From the NCBI GenBank assembly GCA_036785705.1, contig JAWUZG010000159.1, forward strand, positions 1,674,001 to 1,738,000: a stretch of DNA of 64,000 nt. Direction: 5' to 3'. Within the stretch, counting starts at the first letter, position 1, and every line of letters begins with the position of its first letter. Origin of the DNA: Acanthornis magna (Eukaryota > Chordata > Aves > Passeriformes > Acanthizidae). The notes under the pieces are model-generated. The model worked only from the letters and a program-made list of their open reading frames with translations. It was not told where the DNA came from and did no database searches. Shown piece by piece: positions 11,195-31,964 of the stretch. Both the position numbers and the translations under genes were made by a program.

Positions 11195-11640
11195 CTCGGC
11201 GGGCCGGGCCGCGGTGCGGGGCGCGCAGGGCCGGCACCCCCCGGCCGGCCAGGCGGTGCCGCCCGCCGCCCCCGGGCCACCGTGCGGGGCTCCCGGCGCG
11301 CCCACACCCGCGGCGGCGCCGCGCTCCGCTGCCGCGCTCCCGCCCGCCCCTCGCCGCCGCCGCCGCGGCTCATGCGCGCTCCCCGCCCCGCCCGGCCCGG
11401 CCCGGCCCGCCCCGCGCCCCTCACCGCCGCCGCCGGGCCGCGCCGGCCTCGCCTGGCTCCGGGACCGGCACCGGGATCGGCACCGGGAGGACGGGCGGGG
11501 GCGCCGCCCCGGGAGGGCGGGACGGGGCAGCGCCCCCCGGACCGGGCTGACCTGGGCAGGTGCGGACGGAGCCCGGTGCGGGCAGGGCTGCGCCGCGCTG
11601 CCTCTGCGGGATGCGGGCAGGGTGCCGAGCTGCCCTCCGC
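10430..11640. promoter_or_regulatory. ZNF512B: CpG island, ZNF512B promoter
   Basis: About 1.2 kb of very CpG-dense sequence around the inferred first exon. It contains a YY1-like AAAATGGCGAC on the plus strand at 11095-11105 and a short AGCGG run near 11118-11143. Many long open frames cross it on both strands because stop codons are rare in such GC-rich DNA; none looks coding. Confidence 0.85.
11195..11340 (-). other. ZNF512B: ZNF512B exon 1, non-coding (5' limit approximate)
   Basis: A good minus-strand donor (gag then gtaagc at 11194) lies in the CpG island upstream of the coding exons. Exon 2 starts only two bases before the ATG, so an upstream leader exon is required, and this donor is the best in the island. 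The transcription start is not visible; the upper limit is a guess. Confidence 0.6.
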
Positions 11641-11945
11641 TCCTCCGGGGTGTCTGGCCTCTGTCACACCCTCCGGGGTGCCGGCAGCGTGTCCTGCCTG
11701 TCGTCCTGCCCTCCGGGGTGTCCTGCCTCTTGTCCTTCCCTCCAGGTTGCCCCTTACCCTGTTCTCCAAGGGGCAGGCAGGATGACCTGCCTGTCATTCT
11801 GCCGTGCGCGTTATCCTCTGCTCCAGGGTGTCCTGCCCATCATCCTACCTTCCGGGCTGTTGACAGTGTCCTGCATGTCACTGCTCCCTCCAGGGCGTCC
11901 TGCCCATCATCCTGCCCCCAAAGGTGCTGGCAGGATGCCCTCCCC
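11636..11945. repeat. Degenerate minisatellite upstream of ZNF512B
   Basis: Around eight imperfect units of about 30-50 bp built on CTCCGGGGTGTCCTGCC and TCATCCTGCC run from the CpG island edge outward. Unit length varies. Confidence 0.75.
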
Positions 11946-13792
11946 ATCCATCAATTCATCTAAACCCAGCGTGCTCCAAGTCCCCTTGTAAAACCCCAAC
12001 CCCTGTGAATGATGCTGGGTGCGAGGCTGTCACGATGTCCATGGGACAATTTCCCAGCTCCCAGGCTTGGGATGTCACCCCTGCAGAGCTGGTGGCACCT
12101 GGGAAGATGCCAGAGGGCAGAGCCAGCCTGGGTTGCCGGCTGTGGGAATACACAGCTACACCAGGATCCAGCAGCAGCCCAGAAATTAGGGAAAATCACA
12201 TAAATTTTGCCAGGTGAGAGCAGAACCCAGAGACACCATTGCCGTCAGGGCCACCTTGCCTGCCATCACTGTCCTGTGGCTCCTGCAGTGCTGCCGGGAA
12301 CTGGGAGGCCCTGTGGCACAGTTGTGCAAAAAAAAGCCCAACCCAAACCGGGAGTTTCCCCACGGTTTTCCCCTCTTTGTCTCCATTGCGGGAAAAGAGC
12401 TTAATTAACGTCTGCAGAGAGCAGGGAAAGCTCGGTGTAATTGCTAGGTATGATTATCGGTGGAGCGGAGGGTGCTCAGCGGGGTGGGAGGGACAAGCAC
12501 AACCCACCTTCTTTGTATAAAATGAAGCATATCCAAGGTGGCCTCGCTTCCCAGCCAGCGAGCTGCCTGTCGGGAGAGCTCAGCTGCCTGGGGGTGGCTA
12601 TTGGGCAGCTCCGTGTGCTTAGTGGGACCAGACAGCACCTTCAGCACCTCTGAGGTCCCCTCCTCGCTGTGAACAGTGCCCATTGTTCATCCTGGTAGCT
12701 GCTCCGTGTGTGCAAAAGTGCCAGCATGTTCATTTTCTGCATCCACAAAGCACAATTTTGCGTCTCCAGGAATGGGATGAGCGTGAGGGGAGATAGAGGA
12801 GTCTGGCCACCCTGGGGTTAGACGGGGGCAGGGAGGAAAGGTGGCCATGGTCTGGGTGAGGTTAGAACCTCTGAAATGATGCAATAATAAGGCACCCACT
12901 ATTTTCAGGCTCTGCTGAGCAGAGGCGGCCAAGGAATGGACTTGAAAAGAACAGCAAATGTTGAGCAGATGCTGAGGAGTGTTTTGTTGCACATGCAGAG
13001 CTGTGCTGGGAAGGGCAGGAGGAGGAGGAAGAGGAAAAGCAGCAGGGCAGTGGTGCTGTCTTCCTCCACAGCCTCGTGGGAGAACATCTCCTCTTGTACC
13101 ATGACTTTGTTGCGGAGGTGGGTTGTGGATGAGAGCTCATCCTTGCAAACCAGCACGATGCTGTGGAGGGGGCCACGTGGTGATTTCCCCGTGCTCTGGC
13201 CCCTTGGTCACTGTCCCCACCATTCCCACCACTCAAGGCAGCAGGAGGCCAAGGAGCAACACCCAGGCACACACTGCAGCTCTAAATGCTGGAGAAGGTT
13301 CTTGGCAGCAGAGATGAAGCAGTCCAAGCCATTGAGCACGTAAATTAAATTGATATGGACCCCAGGAAGTGGAGATGAGTGAAAAAACAATTACATAGCC
13401 TGTATCAGCGAGATGCTGCCATCCTACCTGCAGTCCTGGCATTGCTTCTCCAGCCTCTTATGCTGGTGCTGAGCAGATCTCCCTGGAGCTGCCCTGTGCC
13501 TGCCAGGATGCAGCCAACACAGTGACCTCTGCCCCAGCCCAGCAGCAATCTTGGGTATCCCCAACAAGGGACAGTTCTGGCTTGTAAAGACAGCTACCAA
13601 GAGTTAAAAACCCCACAAATGTAAAAAAAACAAAAACAAAAACCCTTTAAGGAAAGGCAGGAAATAATCTGGTTTTCTGGATCCAGATCCTCTCCGGATG
13701 TTAGGACTTGGAGGGAGGACAATGCCCCTTGCCCAAAATGGGGCTGGCTGAGGGGGCATTTACACTTTATAAAGTAACTTAAAAGCACATTT

Positions 13793-13975
13793 TAGAATCA
13801 TGGAATCCCAGAATGGTTTGGGTTGGAAGGGACCTTATAAACCATTTAGTTCCACTCCACACCATCCACTATCTCAGGCTGCTCCAAGCCCCGTCCAGCT
13901 TGGCCTTGGACACTTCCAGAGATCCAGGGGCAGCCACAGCTTCTCTGGGCAACCTGTGCCAGTGTCTGATCCATG
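13793..13975 (-). mobile_element. CR1 LINE 3' fragment
   Basis: Starts with TAGAATCATGGAATCC and GGTTTGGGTTGGAAGGGACC, the complement of a CR1 3' end, and continues through the familiar CAGCCACAGCTTCTCTGGGC stretch. Confidence 0.9.
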
Positions 13976-14151
13976 GGTTGCAGCAGCATCTTTCAGATCC
14001 TTGAGTGTATTAGAATAAAAGGAGTGCTGGGTCTGCAGTGCCTCTTTTACATGTCACTGCTCTGGAGACATCCCAAAAACTCTCACTAACTGCTGTGAAT
14101 ATGGGGCTGTGTGTCTCCACAGCTGGGATGGTGAGAGGCTCAGTGTGTGGG

Positions 14152-14187
14152 ACTGGGAGCACTGGGAGCACTGGGAGCACTGGGAGC
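14152..14187. repeat. 9-bp tandem repeat, 4 copies
   Basis: ACTGGGAGC repeated four times without mismatch. Confidence 0.95.
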
Positions 14188-16689
14188 CCAGACTTCAGCC
14201 CATGTCTGCTGAGCCTCATGCACCAGGCACAGAGACAGGTGAGGGAAAGGGCATGACTATGATGCCCAGATCCAGAATGGGAGACTTGGCATCCCCTGTC
14301 TCCCAAGGCTTTATCCTGGGATAAAGGATCGCAGCCAGCTGCTGCTGCTTCCCCTTTATCCTTGGAGTGGCCGGGGGACAAAGCCCCTTGGAGCAGCCAC
14401 ATGCTCACACATCCGCAGGACAGGCTGTGCAGAGGCTGGTCCGGCTGAAGGAGAGTGATTCCCGAACAAAGAGGGATTTGCAGCTGGTTTGTGCCGCAGC
14501 ATCCGGGCCAGCCCCAGCCTCCTCCCGCACGCTGCTCCGCAGCCCGGGCCGCTGATTGGAAACCGGAGCCCGCCATCACTCCGACAGCCAGGAATTATGC
14601 TGATGGATTTTTTTATTATTTTTCCCCCCTCCCTGTGCTTGAATGCACTCAGCAAATATAAGCAAAAAGGGAGGAAAAGAGAAGTGAGAGAAAATCCGAA
14701 CAGATTCAATTTTAGATATGGCGACAAAGCAAAATGGTTGCAGTGCAAAGAGGGAAGGTTAAGGGGGGAAAAGCTCCTGCCTAAGGAAGAATGAAGCTCC
14801 CAGCAGCTCTGAGGCTGCCTTAATGATTTTCAGGGTTGTAGCGACATGGGGGGCATGTCCCATGGGGACCCATCCCAAGTCGAGGGCTCAGATCTCTGGG
14901 GCACCAACATTTCCATGGAAGGCAGTGAGACCTGCAAGGATGCAGGACGGGACTGGTGATGAAGCTATGGGGTTTCACCAAATCCTTCCAAGTTTTAGGA
15001 AATGCATCCTTTTGTGGGAAATGAAGTGGCTCATTTTCAGTGGGGGCTGTGAAGGATTTTCCTGGAGGCCCCAGTAACAGCCTGTGCAAATGCGCTGCCT
15101 GGGAATGTTGTGTCAAAACCAAACCCCAAACTTGCCTTTCCAAAAAAGGCTCAAGTGAAATGCTGTGGATGTTCAGCTTGGTTTTGCAGTAAAGCTACTG
15201 TTGCATCCAGGCTGGGGAACAGCTCTGGTCAACCCGAGTGATACACATTTTGGATCAATTATTTATCTCAATCCTTTTGAATTCCCTGGGCTGCCCCACT
15301 CCCACCACTTGCTGCCAGCCCTCCGATGGGTCATTCTTGGGATTTCCCAGCCGGTGGATGCCATCTCCCCCTTATTCCAGCCATGCCAGCCCTGTGTCAG
15401 GCTGTCCCATGTGCCACCAACCCCAGAGCAGACAGCTGGGGACCTGCTCTAACCCTGCCTGGGTGCTGCTAGCAGCTGGCACTGCCCCAAACCTGGCACT
15501 GCCCCTGTGAACTGCAGCTGGACCTGCACCCACCCCTCTCCATCCTTGTCCCAGTGAAAGTGGCAGCGCCACAGCCATACCCACAACCACTTCTCTCCAT
15601 CTTTCCAGCCTCTGTGTCATGCCTGCAGTCCCTGGGAGTGTTTCTGGCTCCAGGGAGGCAGAGCATTCAGAGGGCATCCAGCAGCTGAGAATGAGGACCA
15701 AAAATGAAGGAAGGAATATAGGGGAACAAAATGAAATGAAGCAATTATCCCTGCTCTGATACTTTCTAATTAAGGAAAGTGTCACCCTTATTAAGAGGCC
15801 ATTAATTCATTGTCATAAGTCACCACCAGAGTGCAAGTACCAAAAACGTGCCTGGGCCATGGGGAGTGCAGCAGCTTCCCCTCCTCCTCGCACCACAAGC
15901 TCCAGCCCAGTCAAGAGCTGCTGCTTGAAGCCACAGGGCTGCTCATGGATTTCTGCAGGCAATGCCCTGTCCCCACACCCTGGGCTGTGCATTAGGAAGC
16001 TGCACACCCTGCCATGATGCTCAGCCTATCCCAGACAGGGATAAGCCCATTCACTTCCACCTGCATCCCTGTGACTGCATGCTCTGCCCTGAATGGTCCA
16101 AATGCATTTGTGCAAAGCATGGAGTGAGTTCTCAGCAGAGATAAGCTCTTGGCTGCTCTGGGGAACCAAACCCCCAAAGAGTTGCCCAAATATCTCTAGT
16201 CCCGCGGTCAAGGCCAGCATTTCCCCCTGCATCACCTCCCATTAACAGCCAGCTCCGTCTTGGCAGCCTCTCATTACGTATTCTGCATGGAGGGCCCCAC
16301 ATCAGCTTAATTAACAAGGTAAGAAAAACGGGACCTTTGAGGAAATCTTAATTATATTATCCATCTCACCCTGAGTGGCACCTGATTCATCCCAACACTG
16401 TTTTCAAGTTCATTAGCAATGAATCAAGATTGATTAGTCCTGGATGTGCAGCAAGAACATACTGGGGCAGAAGACTTCTGCTGCCACCACTGCGAGACTC
16501 TGTGTGTGTGTTCCCAAGCCCTGTCTTGTCCTCCAGCACCAGGCAGTGGGACAGGGACCAGGGCTATGGGATGAGGCAGAGGGAGGTGTGCCAGGCTGGG
16601 ATGTGGCTGCCGGAGCATCCCAGGAGTGGCTGTTTCACTGTGCCCCTGTCAGACGCTGGCACCTCGTGTTCCCCTGGGATGCTCTGACT

Positions 16690-17270
16690 TGGAGCAGCAC
16701 CGAGACAGCCCTTCCAGGCTGCTGCACACTTCCAGGGATGGAGCAGCCACAGCTTCTCTGGGCAGCCTGTGCCAGTGCCTGTCCACTCTCACAGGGAGGA
16801 ATTTCTTCCTAATATCCAATCTAACCTTGTCTCTGCTAGTTTAAAGCCATTCCATCTGGTCCTGTCACTCGATGCCCTCATTCGAAGTCCCTTTTCAGCT
16901 GTCTTGGATCTCCTCTAGGCACTGAAAGTTGCTCTAAGATCTCCCCAGAACCTTCTCTTTTCCAGGTTTACCAACCCCAGATTTCTCAGCCTGTTTTCAT
17001 TGCAGAAGTGCTCCAGCTTTTGGAGCATTTTTGTGTTTGTACTCTGGACTCACTCCAGCAGCTCCACATCCTTCTGATGTTGGGATCCCCAGAACTGGAG
17101 GCAGCACTGCAGGTGGGGTCCCTCCAGAGCAGAGCAGAGGGGAAGAAACGCCCTTCCCTTCTGCTACAGTGCTGGGGATACAGCCCAGGATGGGGTTGGC
17201 TTTCTGGGCTGCCAGCACAGGTTCCTCATGTCAAGCTTCCCATCCAATGACTTGGGGTGGTTTGTAGTCC
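16690..17270 (-). mobile_element. CR1 LINE fragment, about 580 bp
   Basis: Contains CAGCCACAGCTTCTCTGGGC, GGAATTTCTTCCTAATATCC, CCAGAACTGGAGGCAGCACT and the internal CR1 stretch further 5'. It is the longest CR1 copy in the window. The element is on the minus strand and lacks the extreme 3' tail. Confidence 0.9.
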
Positions 17271-19470
17271 TCCCTGAGCACCTGACGGGATGACAGGGTC
17301 CTAATTAGATTGAGTGTGCAGTCCTCTGAGGACTGGCATTCCAATTTAAACCTGCTCCAACTCAGCAGAGCCAGTGGCAGGCGCTGCCACCCCTCTGTCC
17401 TCACACCCCACACAGCCAGGGACAGCTCAGGCTGCCTTCCGCACCCAGCCTGAATTTCAGTGTCGGAGGAATGGGGAGCATTCCCTGCTTCAGAGCCACT
17501 ATCAGCAGTGTTTCAGAGCTGGAGGTGTTTACATCATCAAGCTGGGATCAGTAATTACTCAGACAAATTTGCATGCATTTTCTATGGGCATCTCTGCTGG
17601 CTTTTTTATTTTCTGCTTGAAAACCTTGCTGGAATCTGCAAACTGCCTCTGCCACTGGGAAGGGATTGCTGCATTGTTCCTTTCTAAGACAAGAAGATGC
17701 TGAACTTAACTCCTGATGCCAGTGACACATTGGCTCTCTTATTGCAAAAAATTTCCACCAAACAAAGCAGCAAAAAACTTTGCCAGAGACAGGAGTTTTG
17801 TGGCCATCGCTTGCCCCTATGCTCCTGTGCTGCTGCCTGCATCCTCCTGCCTGCTACAGGAGACTGGCTGATGCTTGCTGGTGTTTTCTGTTTACTTTAA
17901 TTGTTGTCTGGTTTTAATATTCCGCGAATCGATTCATCTGTGTTTCATTGTCGGCGCTGTTTGTTTTGGGGCAGTGCCTGCAATACCGCTGGCAGATAAG
18001 TGCTGGACAAGTAGAAGATATTTTTCTTGCTCGGCAAAAGCTGAGGAGTGACCAAGCTGTGCCTCAGTGTGAGAGGATCCTGAGCAGCATCTGCCTCCAG
18101 TTCCCAGGGTCCTGGTGCAGTACTCACCACCCCAGGTTCTTGCCCATGACGAGGACTGTGTTTCCTTGGATCCACCATGCAGATGGATTTTGTTGTATGC
18201 CCAGAGCTGCTGAAGGCAAAAAACCACACCAGGGCTGCTCTGGATGCATCCCTGGGCAGAGTCCCGAGTGCCCCTTGGACAAGCCGTGGGCATTAGGTGG
18301 CACCAGACACTGCCAGAGCAGTGGTTCAGAGCCAGCCTGGAAAGGTGCTCTGCTCTCACCATCACCATCCTTATCAGGACAAAGACAGAGCAGGGGACTG
18401 GGGATGGGACAGCATCCTCCTGCCTTCCCTGTGCATATTGTTTCACCCGAATCCTCCAGCCCCATCCGGTGCTGGTGGGTCTCAGAAGAACACCTGAACA
18501 GGGGCCGTGCTTGGGGCTCTGGCCAAGTGCAGTTTGTGGGGTTTTTGCTTTCTTCTGTGCCTCCTTTGTTCCATGCTGAGGAGCTGGAGGGTGCCAGAGC
18601 ATCCTCAGGAGCACAGCAAGGGGCAGCCGGGCTTTGGGGCAGGCTCAGGGCAGGGGGGACCCTGCCATTTCCAGGGGGTCCGGGGCAGCAACAGCACTGC
18701 TCTGTGCACCCCAGCTGCATTCCAAGCCAAATCTCCCCCAATTTACTGCATGAGCCCACCCGGAGCCTGGAGAAGCCATTTCTCCCTGAGCAGCTCCCAA
18801 GGTTTGGAGAGAAGCTCAGCATCTCCCTCTAACGATGTGCAGACTTCCACAGCTGTCCTCTGCTCTTTAGGCTTCTGGCCCCCCTGGTCACCCCGCAGCT
18901 CCCTGTGCCTCCCCACGGCTCCCACTGCCCCTCCCGGCTCCCCACCAGGACAGAAATGAAACCCCACAGTGGGGAAGATGGGCTTTTTCCCTGGCTTCTT
19001 TGTCCTTTCCTTAAAACCCAATAAATTCTCCCAGCTCTGTTGCTCGTGAGTCTCCAGCGAGGTGAGAAGAGCAAATTTTGCTGCATTTTTGAAAAGGTCA
19101 ATATGGAAACAGGAGGAAATTCTAATTCCTGTGTCCCGGGGTGCTGGGGGCTACACGCAGCAAAGCCCTGGAGCTGCTTCCCTGCAGACAGAGCTGAGGG
19201 TCACAGACCCCTGACCCACAGGGAGAGAGGGGAGATGTTGGCTGCATGGTCTGGGTCACTCTGCTGCAGGCACTAACCAGATTATGCCTTTCTGGAGAAA
19301 ATCTGGATTTTGAAAATTTGGAGGCTTCACCTTAAGCCCAACACGGGGGGATTTATGGCTGTAGATATCTCTTGAGCATCCCCAGGAAGGACCGGAGGGA
19401 GCAAACTCGCAGCACGGGTTCAGGTGTGGGAAGAGTCAGAAGAGCAGTGAGTTAAAATAACAGTCTCTAA

Positions 19471-20747
19471 TTTATTACCAGCAGAGGAGCAGGCGGGTGG
19501 GTGCCCAAGCAGAGGGCACTGGGACCTGCCTCCACATCCCAATGCCCCGGGGGTTCTGGGGTGCTGCTGTTTTTGGACCCCCATGACCCACAGGCCTACC
19601 CTCATCACTTGAGGTGGAATGTGGGGAGGTGACAGCACCCATCCTGCCCCCAGAATCTGTTTTACACGTGGATTTTCCTTATCTGCCCACAAGGGCAGTC
19701 TGTAGCTCTGTATGGGAGAGTTTGGGGGATGGTGGGTGTAGCAGCCAACACTTTCACCTTAAAGATGGTGAAGGTCATCAGGAAGGTGTCTGGCTTTGGT
19801 GGCACCATTGCCAGCCCCTGGGCAGGAGGTCAGGACAAGAATCTGCAGTGCCTGGATGAGCAGAGCTCTGCAGAACTGGTGGGAGCACAGAGCAGAGCAG
19901 GGCTGGGCATGGGGGCTGGGGAGGATCTGACACTCCAGCCTCACCCTGGGCAGCACCAGCACCACCCGGCAGCACCCCTGCCTGCTCCCCCGGCTCCTGC
20001 ACAGGCTCCCCTGTCTGCCTGTGGATGAAGGATGAGCTCCTGGCACAGCTTCCTCCAGGCCATGGCACCCTCCCGGCACATCCACCCTGCCTTTACTCCC
20101 AGATTTTCCAGCTCTGATGACTCAGCTCCCTTTTTAACTCACCAAGTGGAGCTGGGTGCTGGGGTCTTGGCCCCGCTTTGAATTTTTTTGACTGGTTGTA
20201 TCATCTTATTTGCTACTGATAACGTCACCTCCCCGGATGCTGGAAGACAGCCCAGTCTGATGAGGAAACCAAAGCTCCCTAAATAAGCTCCGAGGCACGG
20301 ACACAAGTCGCTGGGTACTGGGATGTTGCCCAAGTGCGTAATGCTTCAGTGTCCTGCACATGGCTCCGAGCTGTCCCTGGAATCACCGCATTCCCTTTCT
20401 CCACAGTGCTGAGCCCTGCCTGTTGCCATCTCCTTTTTTCCATCTCTTTCCCTGTGAACTGTCAGGCTCAGGTGGATGAAAGTTCATCATCTGTCCCAGA
20501 AGCTGGTTTGCTGATTTTCTTCCAGCCGAGAGCCATGCCTGCTGGAAGAAACCTTCCACCCCTGCACAGGAATGTTTTCTTTTAAAAGAAAGAGAAGGAA
20601 GAAGCAGGAGAGGAGCCCTGGAGTGTCTGGGAAGCTGTCTCTTCTTATTCCAAGCGTGTGGCTCAGGTCTCGTATCGGCGGTGCACAGCCCATCCCAGCG
20701 GAGCTTGGTTCACAGTGTTGGTGCAATCTGCCAAACAGACGGATCAG
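19471..20747 (-). other. SAMD10: Probable SAMD10 3' UTR with AATAAA at 19476-19471
   Basis: The first AATAAA on the minus strand that I noticed downstream of the stop is at 19476-19471, giving a UTR of about 1.3 kb. No other gene signal lies in this stretch. The cleavage site is inferred, not seen. Confidence 0.35.
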
Positions 20748-30707
<9,960 letters not shown>

Positions 30708-31900
30708 CCTCCGGCAGCGGCGCCGCGCTCGGGCGGGGACGGAGCCCCGCGCCCCCCGCGCCGCCGCCGGCACCGGGCGCTCCCGCCCGCCCCGCCCCGG
30801 TGTCCGCGCCGGGGGCGGCGCCGCCATCCGCCACCCCCGGGGGCTCCGCCCGCCTCCGGCCCCGCGCTGCTGCCCGCCCCGAGGATCCCCGAGCATCCCC
30901 CGACACCCGCCGGGGCTGCGGGCATCCTCCCCCATCCCTGCCCGGGGCATCATCCCCGCTGTCGCTCTCCATCTGGGGGAACAGGTCCGTGGGGACACCA
31001 GGGCGCAGTGGGCACCCATGGACAGGTTTTTGCCGTGGGCACAGAGCGGAAAACACCTGGTTGCTCACTCCTCCCCAAATGTCTCTTCTCCCCCCGACCG
31101 CCAGCTCCCTGGATGGGTGACAGGGGGACAGACGGAGAAGGGTGCTCACCCCCGTGGGTGCTGCATGGGCTCTGGTGGGTGGTTTCAGCATGAGTGGGCA
31201 CCCACCAAAGCTCACTGGTGCAGAACGGTGTCGCCAGCACCCATCACTCTCCGGGGTGACAACCCCACAGGTATTTTTGGAGGTGCCTGCCTTCAGCTGT
31301 CACACCTGACGCCCAGCTAGGGACAGTCACCGCCAGCCCCTGCCGTCACTGAGGGACTGGGGTCTGACTGTGCAACCTGTGGTCATCCTGCACCACGCTG
31401 GGACAGGGCTGGGGACACCTCCAGGTGCCCAGGACAAGGACAAGCAGATGCCTGTGCTGCCATACTCCACCTTTGCAAGGCTTCCCTGTCACAGACCCAG
31501 TGCAGCACGGGGCGGAACCCTCACCCTTGTTTCAAGAGGAGGAACACTCAAGCACACTGTGTGACGATCACTGCCCTGTGGGCTGGGAAGGTGCAGCAGG
31601 TGGCAATGACCTTGTCCAGCCTCGTGCTGGGTTTGTGTGGCTGTTCATCAGCCTTGTATAGCTACGGCATAAAACCCTCTTGGATCTGGGCTGTGCAGCT
31701 GTGTGTGTGAGCGAAGCACTTGCCAAAACTAAATTCAGCTCCCCAAATCAATAGGAGCTTTCCAAAATTTTGGATGCTCAATCAGGAGCTGCTCTGGATG
31801 AGGCTCAAGCCCCTGACAAGGCTGGATGCTGGCTCAGCTCTGCACTGGGAACAGGCCAGGGCTGACACATTCAGCGAGCCAACCATGCTGCCAGGCAGGG

Positions 31901-31964
31901 AGTGGGGACATCGAGCCACAAACCATGCATGTAGTGGGGACATCAGGCCACAAACCCTGTGTGC
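31901..31964. repeat. 32-bp tandem duplication
   Basis: AGTGGGGACATC begins both copies (31901 and 31933), followed by GCCACAAACC in each. About 80 percent identical. Confidence 0.9.

Larger units (their letters stand above)
11946..19400. other. Intergenic, ZNF512B to SAMD10: no gene supported
   Basis: About 7.5 kb with two CR1 fragments (13793-13975, 16690-17270), a 9-bp tandem repeat at 14152-14187, and AT-rich patches near 14600, 15690-15830 and 16290-16450. An 885-bp open frame at 17948-18832 (+) overlaps a 226-codon minus frame; neither has a recognisable domain. No tRNA or other RNA gene was recognised. Confidence 0.65.

Noticed and set aside
10649..11963. Open frames of 287 to 416 codons on both strands across the ZNF512B CpG island
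   Set aside because: Very GC-rich DNA lacks stop codons. The peptides are Arg/Pro/Ala/Gly low complexity in every frame and overlap one another.
20150..20333. Candidate SAMD10 last exon beginning GSFGFLI
   Set aside because: The exon at 20770-20748 gives ASFGNVS and a stop, a far better match to the conserved end, and lies closer to exon 4.
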